From NCBI RefSeq assembly GCF_037201965.1, contig NZ_CP147518.1, positions 7,309,001-7,373,000 on the forward strand: 64,000 nucleotides of DNA, in the 5' to 3' direction. A program made the position numbers and the translations under genes. The stretch is from Spirosoma sp. SC4-14 (GTDB taxonomy: Bacteria; Bacteroidota; Bacteroidia; Cytophagales; Spirosomataceae). Of the stretch, positions 1 to 6,840 are shown one piece after another (the first letter of the stretch is position 1; every line of letters begins with the position of its first letter). The notes under the pieces were generated by a model. It was not told the origin of the DNA. It searched no databases and worked only from the letters and a program-made list of their open reading frames with translations.

Positions 1-1501
1 AGCCACCAGCCAGACCGAGCCAAGTGTTGCCGATGCACTAAAGGAGCCAGAACAGGCACTGGATGAAGGAGCCACGGCCTCTGGCGGATCACTATGGGGT
101 TTCATGCTGGCAGCCTTTCTGTCGGGTTTGGTGGCCTTGTTAACGCCCTGCGTTTTTCCAATTATACCCGCTACGGTTAGTTTCTTCACCAATCAGCAGG
201 GTGGTCAGTGGAAAGCGTTTCTTTACGGAGGATTCATTATTGGCATTTACGTTATTGTGGGTACGGTTGTATCACGAATCAACGGGCCCGCCTTTGCCAA
301 TTTCGTGAGTACACACTGGTTGCCCAATGTACTATTCTTTGCTATATTCTTTGTATTTGGGCTTTCGTTTCTGGGCCTGTTTGAAATTGTATTACCTAAC
401 TCGCTCATTAATCAGGCCGATGCCCGATCTGAGAAGGGCGGAATAGCAGGTATTTTCTTTATGGCATTCACGCTGGTGCTGGTGTCGTTTTCCTGCACGG
501 GGCCAATTGTAGGGAGCCTGCTGGTAGCGTCGGCAGGTGGCGAAGTAATTAAGCCTATTTTGGGAATGGCGGCCTTTTCGTCGGCCTTTGCCGTGCCTTT
601 CACCTTGTTTGCGGCTTTCCCGCAATGGCTCAAAAATCTGCCCCGCTCGGGTGGCTGGCTGAACTCGGTTAAGGTAGTACTGGGCTTTCTGGAACTGGCC
701 CTGGCCCTGAAATTTCTGAGCGTTGCCGATCAGGTATACCACTGGGGTTTGCTCGACCGAGAGGTTTTTCTGGCGTTGTGGATCGTCATTTTCGCCTTGC
801 TTGGCTTTTATTTCCTGGGAAAAATCCGGCTCCCACACGACAGTGAGGTGAAGCATATCAGTGTTCAGAAACTGCTTCTGGCCATTGTAACTTTCTCGTT
901 CGTTGTCTATATGGTTCCCGGCTTGTGGGGTGCTCCGCTGAAATCGTTATCGGGCTATCTGCCTCCCGAAACGTCGCAGGATTTCAATTTATATGGCCGT
1001 CAGTCGCTGGCCAGCCAGAGCCCTGCCAATTCACTTGGCGAAACGCCAAAATATGCGAACCTGTTTCATTTGCCACACGGTTTGCAGGGCTTTTTCGACT
1101 ATAAACAGGCACTGGCCTATTCTAAAAAAGTGAACAAACCTGTGTTTATCGATTTCACCGGTCATGGTTGTGTCAACTGTCGTGAGATGGAAGCACGGGT
1201 ATGGTCTGACCCGGCGGTGTTATCGCGCCTACAGAACGACTTTGTTGTGGTGGCGCTCTACGTCGATGATAAAACCGAACTACCCGAATCGGAATGGTAT
1301 ACCTCCACGTATGACCAGAAGGTGAAAAAAACCATTGGTGCGCAAAATGCCGATCTGCAAATCACCAACTATAATAACAATGCTCAACCACACTATTGTC
1401 TGGTCGATAGCAATGGCAAATTGCTGGTCGCTCCTAAAAACTACGACCGCAGTGTTGAGAATTTTGTAGCTTTTCTGGAAACAGGCAAGGCCAAGTTTTA
1501 G
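1..1501 (+). CDS. dsbD: DsbD-type thiol:disulfide interchange protein, 5' partial
   Basis: The reading frame is open from base 2, so the gene starts before the window; the first ATG seen here (104) is internal. What remains is the membrane electron-transfer domain and a C-terminal thioredoxin-like domain. The membrane part holds two conserved cysteines in LLTPCVFP (near base 150) and FSCTGP (near base 494), which in DsbD/CcdA proteins carry reducing equivalents across the inner membrane. The thioredoxin-like domain has the motif GCVNC (near base 1166). The family passes electrons from cytoplasmic thioredoxin to periplasmic redox proteins. The missing N-terminus would be the DsbD alpha domain. 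A strong hairpin follows the stop. The family call is firm; the exact partner proteins are unknown. Confidence 0.88.
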   Translation, partial: ATSQTEPSVADALKEPEQALDEGATASGGSLWGFMLAAFLSGLVALLTPCVFPIIPATVSFFTNQQGGQWKAFLYGGFIIGIYVIVGTVVSRINGPAFANFVSTHWLPNVLFFAIFFVFGLSFLGLFEIVLPNSLINQADARSEKGGIAGIFFMAFTLVLVSFSCTGPIVGSLLVASAGGEVIKPILGMAAFSSAFAVPFTLFAAFPQWLKNLPRSGGWLNSVKVVLGFLELALALKFLSVADQVYHWGLLDREVFLALWIVIFALLGFYFLGKIRLPHDSEVKHISVQKLLLAIVTFSFVVYMVPGLWGAPLKSLSGYLPPETSQDFNLYGRQSLASQSPANSLGETPKYANLFHLPHGLQGFFDYKQALAYSKKVNKPVFIDFTGHGCVNCREMEARVWSDPAVLSRLQNDFVVVALYVDDKTELPESEWYTSTYDQKVKKTIGAQNADLQITNYNNNAQPHYCLVDSNGKLLVAPKNYDRSVENFVAFLETGKAKF

Positions 1502-1528
1502 GTAGCCTAGTTGCTACTTACATTTTGC

Positions 1529-1570
1529 AAAGCAGAGCGGCCCGATCAGTTGATCGGGCCGCTCTGCTTT
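1529..1570. terminator. Bidirectional hairpin terminator between convergent genes
   Basis: A perfect 20-bp inverted repeat (arms 1529-1548 and 1551-1570, core CCCGATCA/TGATCGGG) sits between the stop of the dsbD-like gene and the stop of the convergent desaturase gene. It is GC-rich with A/T flanks on both sides, as expected of a terminator working in both directions. Confidence 0.75.
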
Positions 1571-1587
1571 GGTATAAATTCTTGCTG

Positions 1588-2619
1588 TTAGGCCGTTACC
1601 TTAGGCGTAGAATCCTGCGTCTGAATAAATTCTAAATCAGGCTTCGACTGATCGTCGACCGTTACCCGCCCCCGTTCTTTACGAACAATGCGCGAGAACA
1701 ACGAAATTTCCTGATCGAACAGAAAACGGAAAAACAAGCGAACATACGATGTATGGTATTTTAGGGTGTCGTAGTATTCAGGGGCCGTTTTTTTGATCTC
1801 AGGTAGTTTATTCCAGGGAATAGACGGGAAATCGTGGTGTTCATTATGAAAACCAACGTTCAGATTCACGCCATTCAACTGGCCATAATAGCTATAGGTT
1901 TCCTGTTCTGGATCGAGTGTTAAGTAATGCTCCTGAATCCAGCGGGCGCCCAGCGGGTGCAGACCCACCGAGAAAAACAGGCAAAGCAGCAGAAACGCCA
2001 GCGACTGCCAACCAAAGAACGTTACAATCAGGGCATCGAACGCCAGTTGGACAACAATATTTAGGGCTACCCATTTATCGATAACAGCCAGCTCACGGCA
2101 ACGAATGGTACGAATCGCCTGAAAAATCGGAAAGAGTAATAGCCAGAATGCTTTGCCGATCGAATAATTATTGATAAGCCGGGCCTCATACCAGTCGGGC
2201 AAATCGGCATCCAGTTCATGAACACCCTGAAAAGCATGGTGCTTGATATGGAAGTTTTTGAATGATAGAGCCGTTGGTAAAACAGTTGGCAGATTTGCAA
2301 AAATGGCAGCCAACATATTAGCCGTTGGCTTACGGAATATCAAATTATGTGCTGCTTCGTGAATACAGACAAAGAGCGTATGCGCCGGAAAAGCGCCAAT
2401 AAACCACGCAGTGGCTATAACTACCCACCACGACTGATCCCGAACCAGATAGGAGAGCCCGGTCATGAGGGTTACACAGCCCAGAATGACCCAGAATGTG
2501 GTAGGGTTTTTCTGACCAATTAACTTTTTGATTTCAGGATGGGCTTTCAGGATTTGCCGCGTACGGATACGATGCGGTTCAGAGGCATTAGAGCGGACAA
2601 AATCTGTTAATACTGCCAT
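1588..2619 (-). CDS. Sphingolipid (dihydroceramide) delta-4 desaturase-like fatty acid desaturase
   Basis: This membrane di-iron desaturase has three histidine boxes: HEAAH (residues 87-91), HIKHH (124-128) and HNEHH (258-262), with hydrophobic segments between them. From memory of human DEGS1 the likeness runs the whole length: HPEIK near the N-terminus, FANLP after the first box, GLHPL, EHY and TYSYYG before the third box, and HNEHHDFPSIP followed by a PEYYD stretch. DEGS enzymes introduce the 4,5-trans double bond of ceramide. Bacteroidota make sphingolipids, so a ceramide or related lipid is a reasonable substrate, but this is inference. The ATG at 2619 is preferred over an upstream TTG at 2640 because it fits the family N-terminus. 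The C-terminal 20 or so residues are extra and low in complexity. Confidence 0.85.
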   Translation of the reverse strand: MAVLTDFVRSNASEPHRIRTRQILKAHPEIKKLIGQKNPTTFWVILGCVTLMTGLSYLVRDQSWWVVIATAWFIGAFPAHTLFVCIHEAAHNLIFRKPTANMLAAIFANLPTVLPTALSFKNFHIKHHAFQGVHELDADLPDWYEARLINNYSIGKAFWLLLFPIFQAIRTIRCRELAVIDKWVALNIVVQLAFDALIVTFFGWQSLAFLLLCLFFSVGLHPLGARWIQEHYLTLDPEQETYSYYGQLNGVNLNVGFHNEHHDFPSIPWNKLPEIKKTAPEYYDTLKYHTSYVRLFFRFLFDQEISLFSRIVRKERGRVTVDDQSKPDLEFIQTQDSTPKVTA

Positions 2620-2963
2620 AGGTAAGTGTCGCCGGTACAATTCGGTGAATAACGAACGGTAAATTTAACACATTTTCCGATTCTATCAGTCTACTAATTC
2701 AAACGATATTGTTATCTACCTACTCGCTTGATGGCAAAATTTTCGTGAAGGTTCTACTACGCGGTTCTGGACGGTATTGGGGGGCAAAAAGTCCGGGTAT
2801 CTTTCTGAAAGATGCGGACAAAATTGAACTATAATAAGCCGCAAATACCAGCTTATGCGTAAACCCTGGCAAGGCACTTCTGTTTGTTAGCTAATACAAA
2901 GAGCCAGACTTCCCTATTGAGCAGAAATCTGGCTCTTTGTTATACGAATCTGACTTGGTCAGT
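2620..2963. other. Intergenic stretch with a hairpin
   Basis: No convincing coding sequence is visible here. The stretch holds the upstream region of the desaturase gene and, at its far end, the hairpin at 2897-2939. Confidence 0.5.
2897..2939 (-). terminator. Hairpin after the small membrane-protein gene
   Basis: A perfect 12-bp inverted repeat (CAAAGAGCCAGA / TCTGGCTCTTTG) with a 19-nt loop lies just downstream of the minus-strand small gene ending at 2964. There is no long T-run, so it may be a terminator or a 3' stabilising hairpin. Confidence 0.55.
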
Positions 2964-3158
2964 TCAGTATTGATCGATCGTTGGTTGTGTTTCTCCCTGA
3001 GGCAGTACATCTGCCTTTATTTGCTCAATTACACGCTCTGCCATTTGAGCTGCACCACGCAATGCTCCAAATATTATACAGAGGGGCAAAATAATAGGCA
3101 GGAAGAAAACCCACTGGAAAACCATGTACAAACGCAATTTTCTCATCGGTTCAATCAT
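2964..3158 (-). CDS. Small single-pass membrane protein, unknown function
   Basis: A 64-residue protein with a short basic N-terminus (MIEPMRKLR), one long hydrophobic stretch from about residue 12 to 32 (starting MVFQWVFFLP), then a charged amphipathic tail ending in a polar segment. The composition suits a genuine inner-membrane protein, while the overlapping plus-strand frame is cysteine-rich and unlikely. The ATG at 3158 is chosen over a TTG just before it; an ATG at 3146 is also possible. A hairpin follows the stop. I do not recognise the family. Confidence 0.5.
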   Translation of the reverse strand: MIEPMRKLRLYMVFQWVFFLPIILPLCIIFGALRGAAQMAERVIEQIKADVLPQGETQPTIDQY

Positions 3159-3580
3159 CAATTTTAGATTAAGTTAACGGTTTTTGATTTTAGTAAAAAG
3201 AAGAAGTTACTCAATAGGTCTGCTATCTGTTGATATTCAAAATTAAACTTGATTCAGTACAAAAACAAGCCTATTATTAAAATGTTTAATAAACCAGCAA
3301 TGTTCCAAATCGCCTTTTTTTTAGCCTTCTTCTCAGTTTAGTCCTTTTTTTTTGAAGGTATCAATTTTGATGCCAAAAGAAAAACAACCATATGATTGAT
3401 TGTCTGCTAATTAACAAAATAATAAGGACAATCTAACAAAGACCTCGAACAATTTAACCTATTCCTGAAACTACCCCTTACAATTTACCCACAAATGGTT
3501 ACAAATAGCAAGTGTCATTAAACAATAGAGGCCGGGAAAGTCGAAACTTACCCGGCCTCCGTAAAGTATTACTCGTTAAT
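3159..3580. other. AT-rich intergenic region
   Basis: A long AT-rich gap with short A and T runs. I see no coding sequence; it holds the presumed promoter of the small membrane gene and the terminator at 3528-3559. Confidence 0.5.
3528..3559 (-). terminator. Terminator of the aminotransferase gene
   Basis: A 9-bp GC-rich stem (GAGGCCGGG / CCCGGCCTC) with a 14-nt loop lies about 20 nt past the stop of the minus-strand aminotransferase gene. Confidence 0.6.
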
Positions 3581-4798
3581 TTATTTCAGCGTTGCAACGG
3601 CATCCTTAATCCGCTGAATGGCTTCGGCCAGAGCCTCATCTGAGGCCGCCGTTGAGATACGGAGACAGTTTGGTGCGCCAAAACCCGAACCGGCAACTGT
3701 TGCTACATAAGCCGTATTTAACAACCACATAGCAAAGTCGTCGGAATTATTGATTGCCGTGGTTCCATCCGATTTACCAAAATAGAAGCTGATGTCGGGG
3801 AAAGCGTAGAATGCACCCTCGGGGACATTTGTACGGAAACCTGGGACTTCTTTCAACAGTTTCACAACCAGATCGCGACGGCGGTGATATGCTTTCGCCA
3901 TTTCCATAGAAGGTTCTAAGGAGCCATTCAGAGCCGCTACAGCTGCTTTCTGCGCAATTGAGTTAGTTCCTGATGTAACTTGCCCCTGAAGTTTTTCAAC
4001 CCCATCGGCAATCCATTTAGCCGCGCCAATATAGCCAATACGCCAGCCGGTCATGGCATAGCCTTTTGCAACTCCGTTTACTGTAATTACGCGTTCGGCA
4101 ATTTCCGGAATCGAACCAATACTAAAATGGCCTTCTGGGGTAAAATTGATATATTCGTAGATTTCGTCGGCCAGCACATAGACATTTTCGTGGCGAGCCA
4201 CCACGTCGGCAATAGCCCGAAGCTCGGCTTCTGAATAGATCGAGCCGGTTGGGTTATTGGGCGATGCATACATCACAATTTTGGTCCGATCGGTGATGGC
4301 CGCTTCGAACTGCTCGGGTGTTACTTTAAAGTTATTTTCAAACGACCCATCGACAACAACAGCTTTACCGTCGGCCAATTTGACCATTTCGGAATAGCTA
4401 ACCCAATACGGCGAAAAAATGATCACTTCGTCGCCGGGGTTGATCAATACCTGAATAACGTTGGCCAGCGAGTGCTTGGCGCCAGTTGAAACAACAATAT
4501 TTTCAGGTTTCCAGTCAATATTATTATCGCGCTTGAACTTATCAGCAATCGCTTTACGAAGATCAGGATAACCGGCAACGGGCGAATAACCGTGGAAACC
4601 ATCGTCGATGGCTTTCTTAGCTGCTTCGCAAATGTGTAGAGGTGTTTTAAAATCCGGCTCTCCGACGCTCAGGCTGATAACTTTATGGCCCTGAGCGGCC
4701 AATTCACGTGCTTTTTTGGTCATCCCCAGCGTGGATGATTCCTCCAGCGCGTTGATGCGGTCGGCTAACAAACTCACGGTGTCAAGCGTGGCAGACAT
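3581..4798 (-). CDS. Class I pyridoxal-phosphate aminotransferase (aspartate aminotransferase-like)
   Basis: A 405-residue cytosolic enzyme of the fold-type I aminotransferases. Visible marks are the N-terminal SVGEPDF motif (residues 44-50), SPNNPTG (179-185), the DEIYE segment with the Asp that binds the pyridine nitrogen (D211), the Schiff-base lysine in NGVAKGYAMTGWR (K245) and the C-terminal CLRIS arginine that binds the substrate carboxylate. The family transfers the amino group between aspartate (or related amino acids) and 2-oxoacids. Substrate range cannot be read from sequence alone. The ATG at 4798 gives the usual length. A TACCTTTG element lies about 40 nt upstream. Confidence 0.85.
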   Translation of the reverse strand: MSATLDTVSLLADRINALEESSTLGMTKKARELAAQGHKVISLSVGEPDFKTPLHICEAAKKAIDDGFHGYSPVAGYPDLRKAIADKFKRDNNIDWKPENIVVSTGAKHSLANVIQVLINPGDEVIIFSPYWVSYSEMVKLADGKAVVVDGSFENNFKVTPEQFEAAITDRTKIVMYASPNNPTGSIYSEAELRAIADVVARHENVYVLADEIYEYINFTPEGHFSIGSIPEIAERVITVNGVAKGYAMTGWRIGYIGAAKWIADGVEKLQGQVTSGTNSIAQKAAVAALNGSLEPSMEMAKAYHRRRDLVVKLLKEVPGFRTNVPEGAFYAFPDISFYFGKSDGTTAINNSDDFAMWLLNTAYVATVAGSGFGAPNCLRISTAASDEALAEAIQRIKDAVATLK

Positions 4799-4839
4799 AA
4801 TCGGTGATTATTTTTGAGAAAATTATAACAAACTGACTG

Positions 4840-4847
4840 CAAAGGTA
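4840..4847 (-). promoter_or_regulatory. Candidate Bacteroidota -7 element (TACCTTTG)
   Basis: Minus-strand TACCTTTG matches the TAnnTTTG -7 consensus known for Bacteroidota. It lies 42 nt before the aminotransferase start. No clear TTTG -33 box is seen at the usual spacing. Confidence 0.45.
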
Positions 4848-4876
4848 CTATGTTTTCAGCGGAGGGCCGTTATTTT

Positions 4877-5359
4877 TCAGAAATTAAAAATTACGACTTC
4901 GCTTTCATCTTCACATACTGCCAGTAGCTCCCGTGATGTTTTTTGCAGAACCGGATGCTCGAAATTGGGAGCAATTTCTGCCAGAGGCACCAGGGTAAAC
5001 CGCCGTTGGTGTAAATAGGGATGAGGAATTGTCAGTGATTTAGTCAGTACAATTTCCTGGTCGTAATACAGAATATCAATATCAATTAACCGCGCCCCCC
5101 ACTTTTCGAACCGCACCCGGCCTAATTGCTGCTCAATAGCCTGCGTCTGTTCGAGCAGGGCGTCCGGCTTCAAATCGGTTTCAACAGCAATTACCTGATT
5201 CACATAGGCAGGCTGATCTGTAACACCCCAGGGGGCTGTTTCATACCAACTCGATTGCTGAGTAACGGAACCTACCCGTTCAGCAATTAAGCCTACGGCT
5301 CGTTGTAGTGTTTGAATACGGTTGCCAAGGTTAGCACCAAGAAGAAGGAATGTTTTCAA
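4877..5359 (-). CDS. folK: 2-amino-4-hydroxy-6-hydroxymethyldihydropteridine pyrophosphokinase
   Basis: A 160-residue HPPK that transfers pyrophosphate from ATP to 6-hydroxymethyl-7,8-dihydropterin in folate synthesis. The N-terminal LLLGANLGNR, the central SSWYETAPWG with its pterin-contacting residues, and RLIDIDILYYD (residues 90-100, with the magnesium-binding aspartates D93 and D95) are typical, as is the PHPYLHQRRFTLVPL segment. The only start that fits the family N-terminus is TTG (5357-5359); no in-frame ATG is near. It lies alone, away from folP or folB. Confidence 0.9.
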   Translation of the reverse strand: MKTFLLLGANLGNRIQTLQRAVGLIAERVGSVTQQSSWYETAPWGVTDQPAYVNQVIAVETDLKPDALLEQTQAIEQQLGRVRFEKWGARLIDIDILYYDQEIVLTKSLTIPHPYLHQRRFTLVPLAEIAPNFEHPVLQKTSRELLAVCEDESEVVIFNF

Positions 5360-5376
5360 CGAGTGAACAAGTGAAC

Positions 5377-5428
5377 GAGTGAAAGAGCGAAAGAGACACC
5401 GATCAACATCTGTATCGCTCTTACACTC
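5377..5428 (-). terminator. Hairpin between the SUMF1-like gene and folK
   Basis: Arms 5377-5390 (GAGTGAAAGAGCGA) and 5415-5428 (TCGCTCTTACACTC) pair with one mismatch. The left flank contains short GTGAAC/GTGAAA-like repeats. It lies just past the stop of the minus-strand gene ending at 5446 and probably ends that transcript. Confidence 0.45.
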
Positions 5429-5445
5429 TCTCGCCCTTATACTAC

Positions 5446-6450
5446 TTAGTAGTCTTTAATTACTTTAATATCGTAATATGCCTTAATTTCTGCCTCAGTG
5501 GGTGTTTTGGCAGGGCGAACAAGCCGGAAGCCAACAAACGAAGCCGATGTCAGCCACCAATCCGATTTGGGGCTCTGCGGATCAAGTACTTTCCAGGCCG
5601 GGGCAGAAGGAGTCCGGGCTGCCGACCGAAGCACTTCAGGTCCATCGTCCCACGAACCGCCCCGCACAGAGTTGGGATATAGCATGGTAGTTGGGGCATA
5701 TGGCTCTTTTACTTTTCCGCTGGCAACCTGCTGATAATAGTCTTCGATGTACTGGTCTTGTGTCCATTCCATCACATTGCCATGCATATCGTAGAGGCCA
5801 AATGGATTGGGCTTTTTAGTGCCGACTTTCTTATAGCCACCACCACTATTGCCATTGAAAACGGCATAGTCGCCAAGCTGTTTCACATCGGCCCCGAATG
5901 AATAAGGGGTAGTGGTTTTGGCGCGGCAGGCATATTCCCATTCTGCTTCGGTAGGCAACCGGTAGAAAACACCCGTTTTGGCATATAACCATGCACAAAA
6001 CTTAATAGCGGCATACTGGGTCATATTGATAGCGGGGTAGCCTTCCCTACCCATTCCAAACGACATATCGACATAGGGAGGGCTTGGCCGCGTTGTGGCA
6101 TCGGTTTTAGCCAGATTGGCATCCGTTTGAGTGTATTTAGCCGCCATTTCCTTTTCCATATTGGTAAACGCAAACAGATCGTAGAGATCCCAGGTTACTT
6201 CATATTTACCCATGTAGAAAGGTTCGATCTGGACTTTATGCTGTGGCCCTTCGTCAGGTTTATGGCCTTTTTCGGCAGCAGGGCTACCCATCATGAAGGA
6301 GCCTCCCGGAATAGCAACCATTGCATAAACCTGATTACTGCCCGGAATAACCTGCGTATATGATTTAAAATCAGTGGTGGTTTGTGCTGAGGTACTTATT
6401 GCTGCACTAACGACAATAGTAACGGCTGCGCTGAGATGTTTTAGATACAT
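5446..6450 (-). CDS. Secreted SUMF1/formylglycine-generating-enzyme-like protein
   Basis: A 334-residue protein with a cleavable signal peptide (first ~22 residues, ending STSA-Q) and one FGE-sulfatase fold domain from about residue 40 to the C-terminus. Typical marks are IPGGSFMMGS, the PFYMGKYEVTWDLY motif, RLPTEAEWEYACRA, YDMHGNVMEWTQD, VRGGSWDD and the terminal FVGFRLVRP. The paired active-site cysteines of true formylglycine-generating enzymes are not evident, so it is more likely one of the many non-FGE members (structural or gliding-associated in Bacteroidota). It has no sulfatase neighbour. The ATG at 6450 gives a normal signal peptide. Confidence 0.8.
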   Translation of the reverse strand: MYLKHLSAAVTIVVSAAISTSAQTTTDFKSYTQVIPGSNQVYAMVAIPGGSFMMGSPAAEKGHKPDEGPQHKVQIEPFYMGKYEVTWDLYDLFAFTNMEKEMAAKYTQTDANLAKTDATTRPSPPYVDMSFGMGREGYPAINMTQYAAIKFCAWLYAKTGVFYRLPTEAEWEYACRAKTTTPYSFGADVKQLGDYAVFNGNSGGGYKKVGTKKPNPFGLYDMHGNVMEWTQDQYIEDYYQQVASGKVKEPYAPTTMLYPNSVRGGSWDDGPEVLRSAARTPSAPAWKVLDPQSPKSDWWLTSASFVGFRLVRPAKTPTEAEIKAYYDIKVIKDY

Positions 6451-6500
6451 TATTAGTTTATAAGGAAAGGATTTACGTTGCGGTGTAAAAGTACAAACGA

Positions 6501-6721
6501 TTGGTTTGTTGTACCTTTGTCTGCAAACAGTTTTATTTCTGTATAGCCTGTATCGATAATGACAATAAAGCTAATCAAAGCAAAGCGGCTACGAAAGCGG
6601 AAATTGCAGAACAACTTCAGCAGTTGAAGTCTACTAAAGGATTAAACGTTCAAAAATATGCAGGTAAATTAAAGTGGGGCAAGATGTGCTCACCTACCAG
6701 CGAAAATTAAGGAATGAGTAG
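6501..6721 (+). pseudogene. Remnant of an antitoxin-like small gene, frameshifted
   Basis: The plus-strand frame through 6552 reads IDNDNKANQ, then KAEIAEQLQQLKSTKGLN, VQKYAGKLKWG. At about 6678 a one-base shift would continue as QDVLTYQRKLRNE and stop at 6721; without it the frame reads KMCSPTSEN and stops. The KYAGKLKWG...LTYQRKLRNE pattern resembles C-termini of small Bacteroidota antitoxin-like proteins as I remember them. There is no ATG in frame at the N-terminus, which also looks decayed. No toxin gene follows; the next gene is an ABC-F ATPase. A TACCTTTG element lies at 6512-6519. Confidence 0.45.
6512..6519 (+). promoter_or_regulatory. Candidate -7 element (TACCTTTG)
   Basis: An exact TAnnTTTG match at the head of the decayed small gene. 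It may be the surviving promoter of that gene or drive a leader for the ABC-F gene. No -33 box at normal spacing is clear. Confidence 0.35.
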
Positions 6722-6840
6722 TCCTACAGGCTTATTTGTGGATATCGTTTGTCACAGGCGGCAATGCAGTTGAGCGCATTCCCTAATTAGATCTGATCCT
6801 TCTGCCTCCTCGCTAAAAGAATCGGAGAATCGTATACTTC

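Noticed and set aside
2937-3167. 76-codon plus-strand frame over the small membrane gene
   Set aside because: Cysteine- and histidine-rich with no helix or signal pattern; the minus-strand frame is more protein-like.
5360-5400. Short GTGAAC/GTGAAA repeats as a regulatory repeat array
   Set aside because: Only a few degenerate units, better explained as part of the hairpin arm at 5377-5428.
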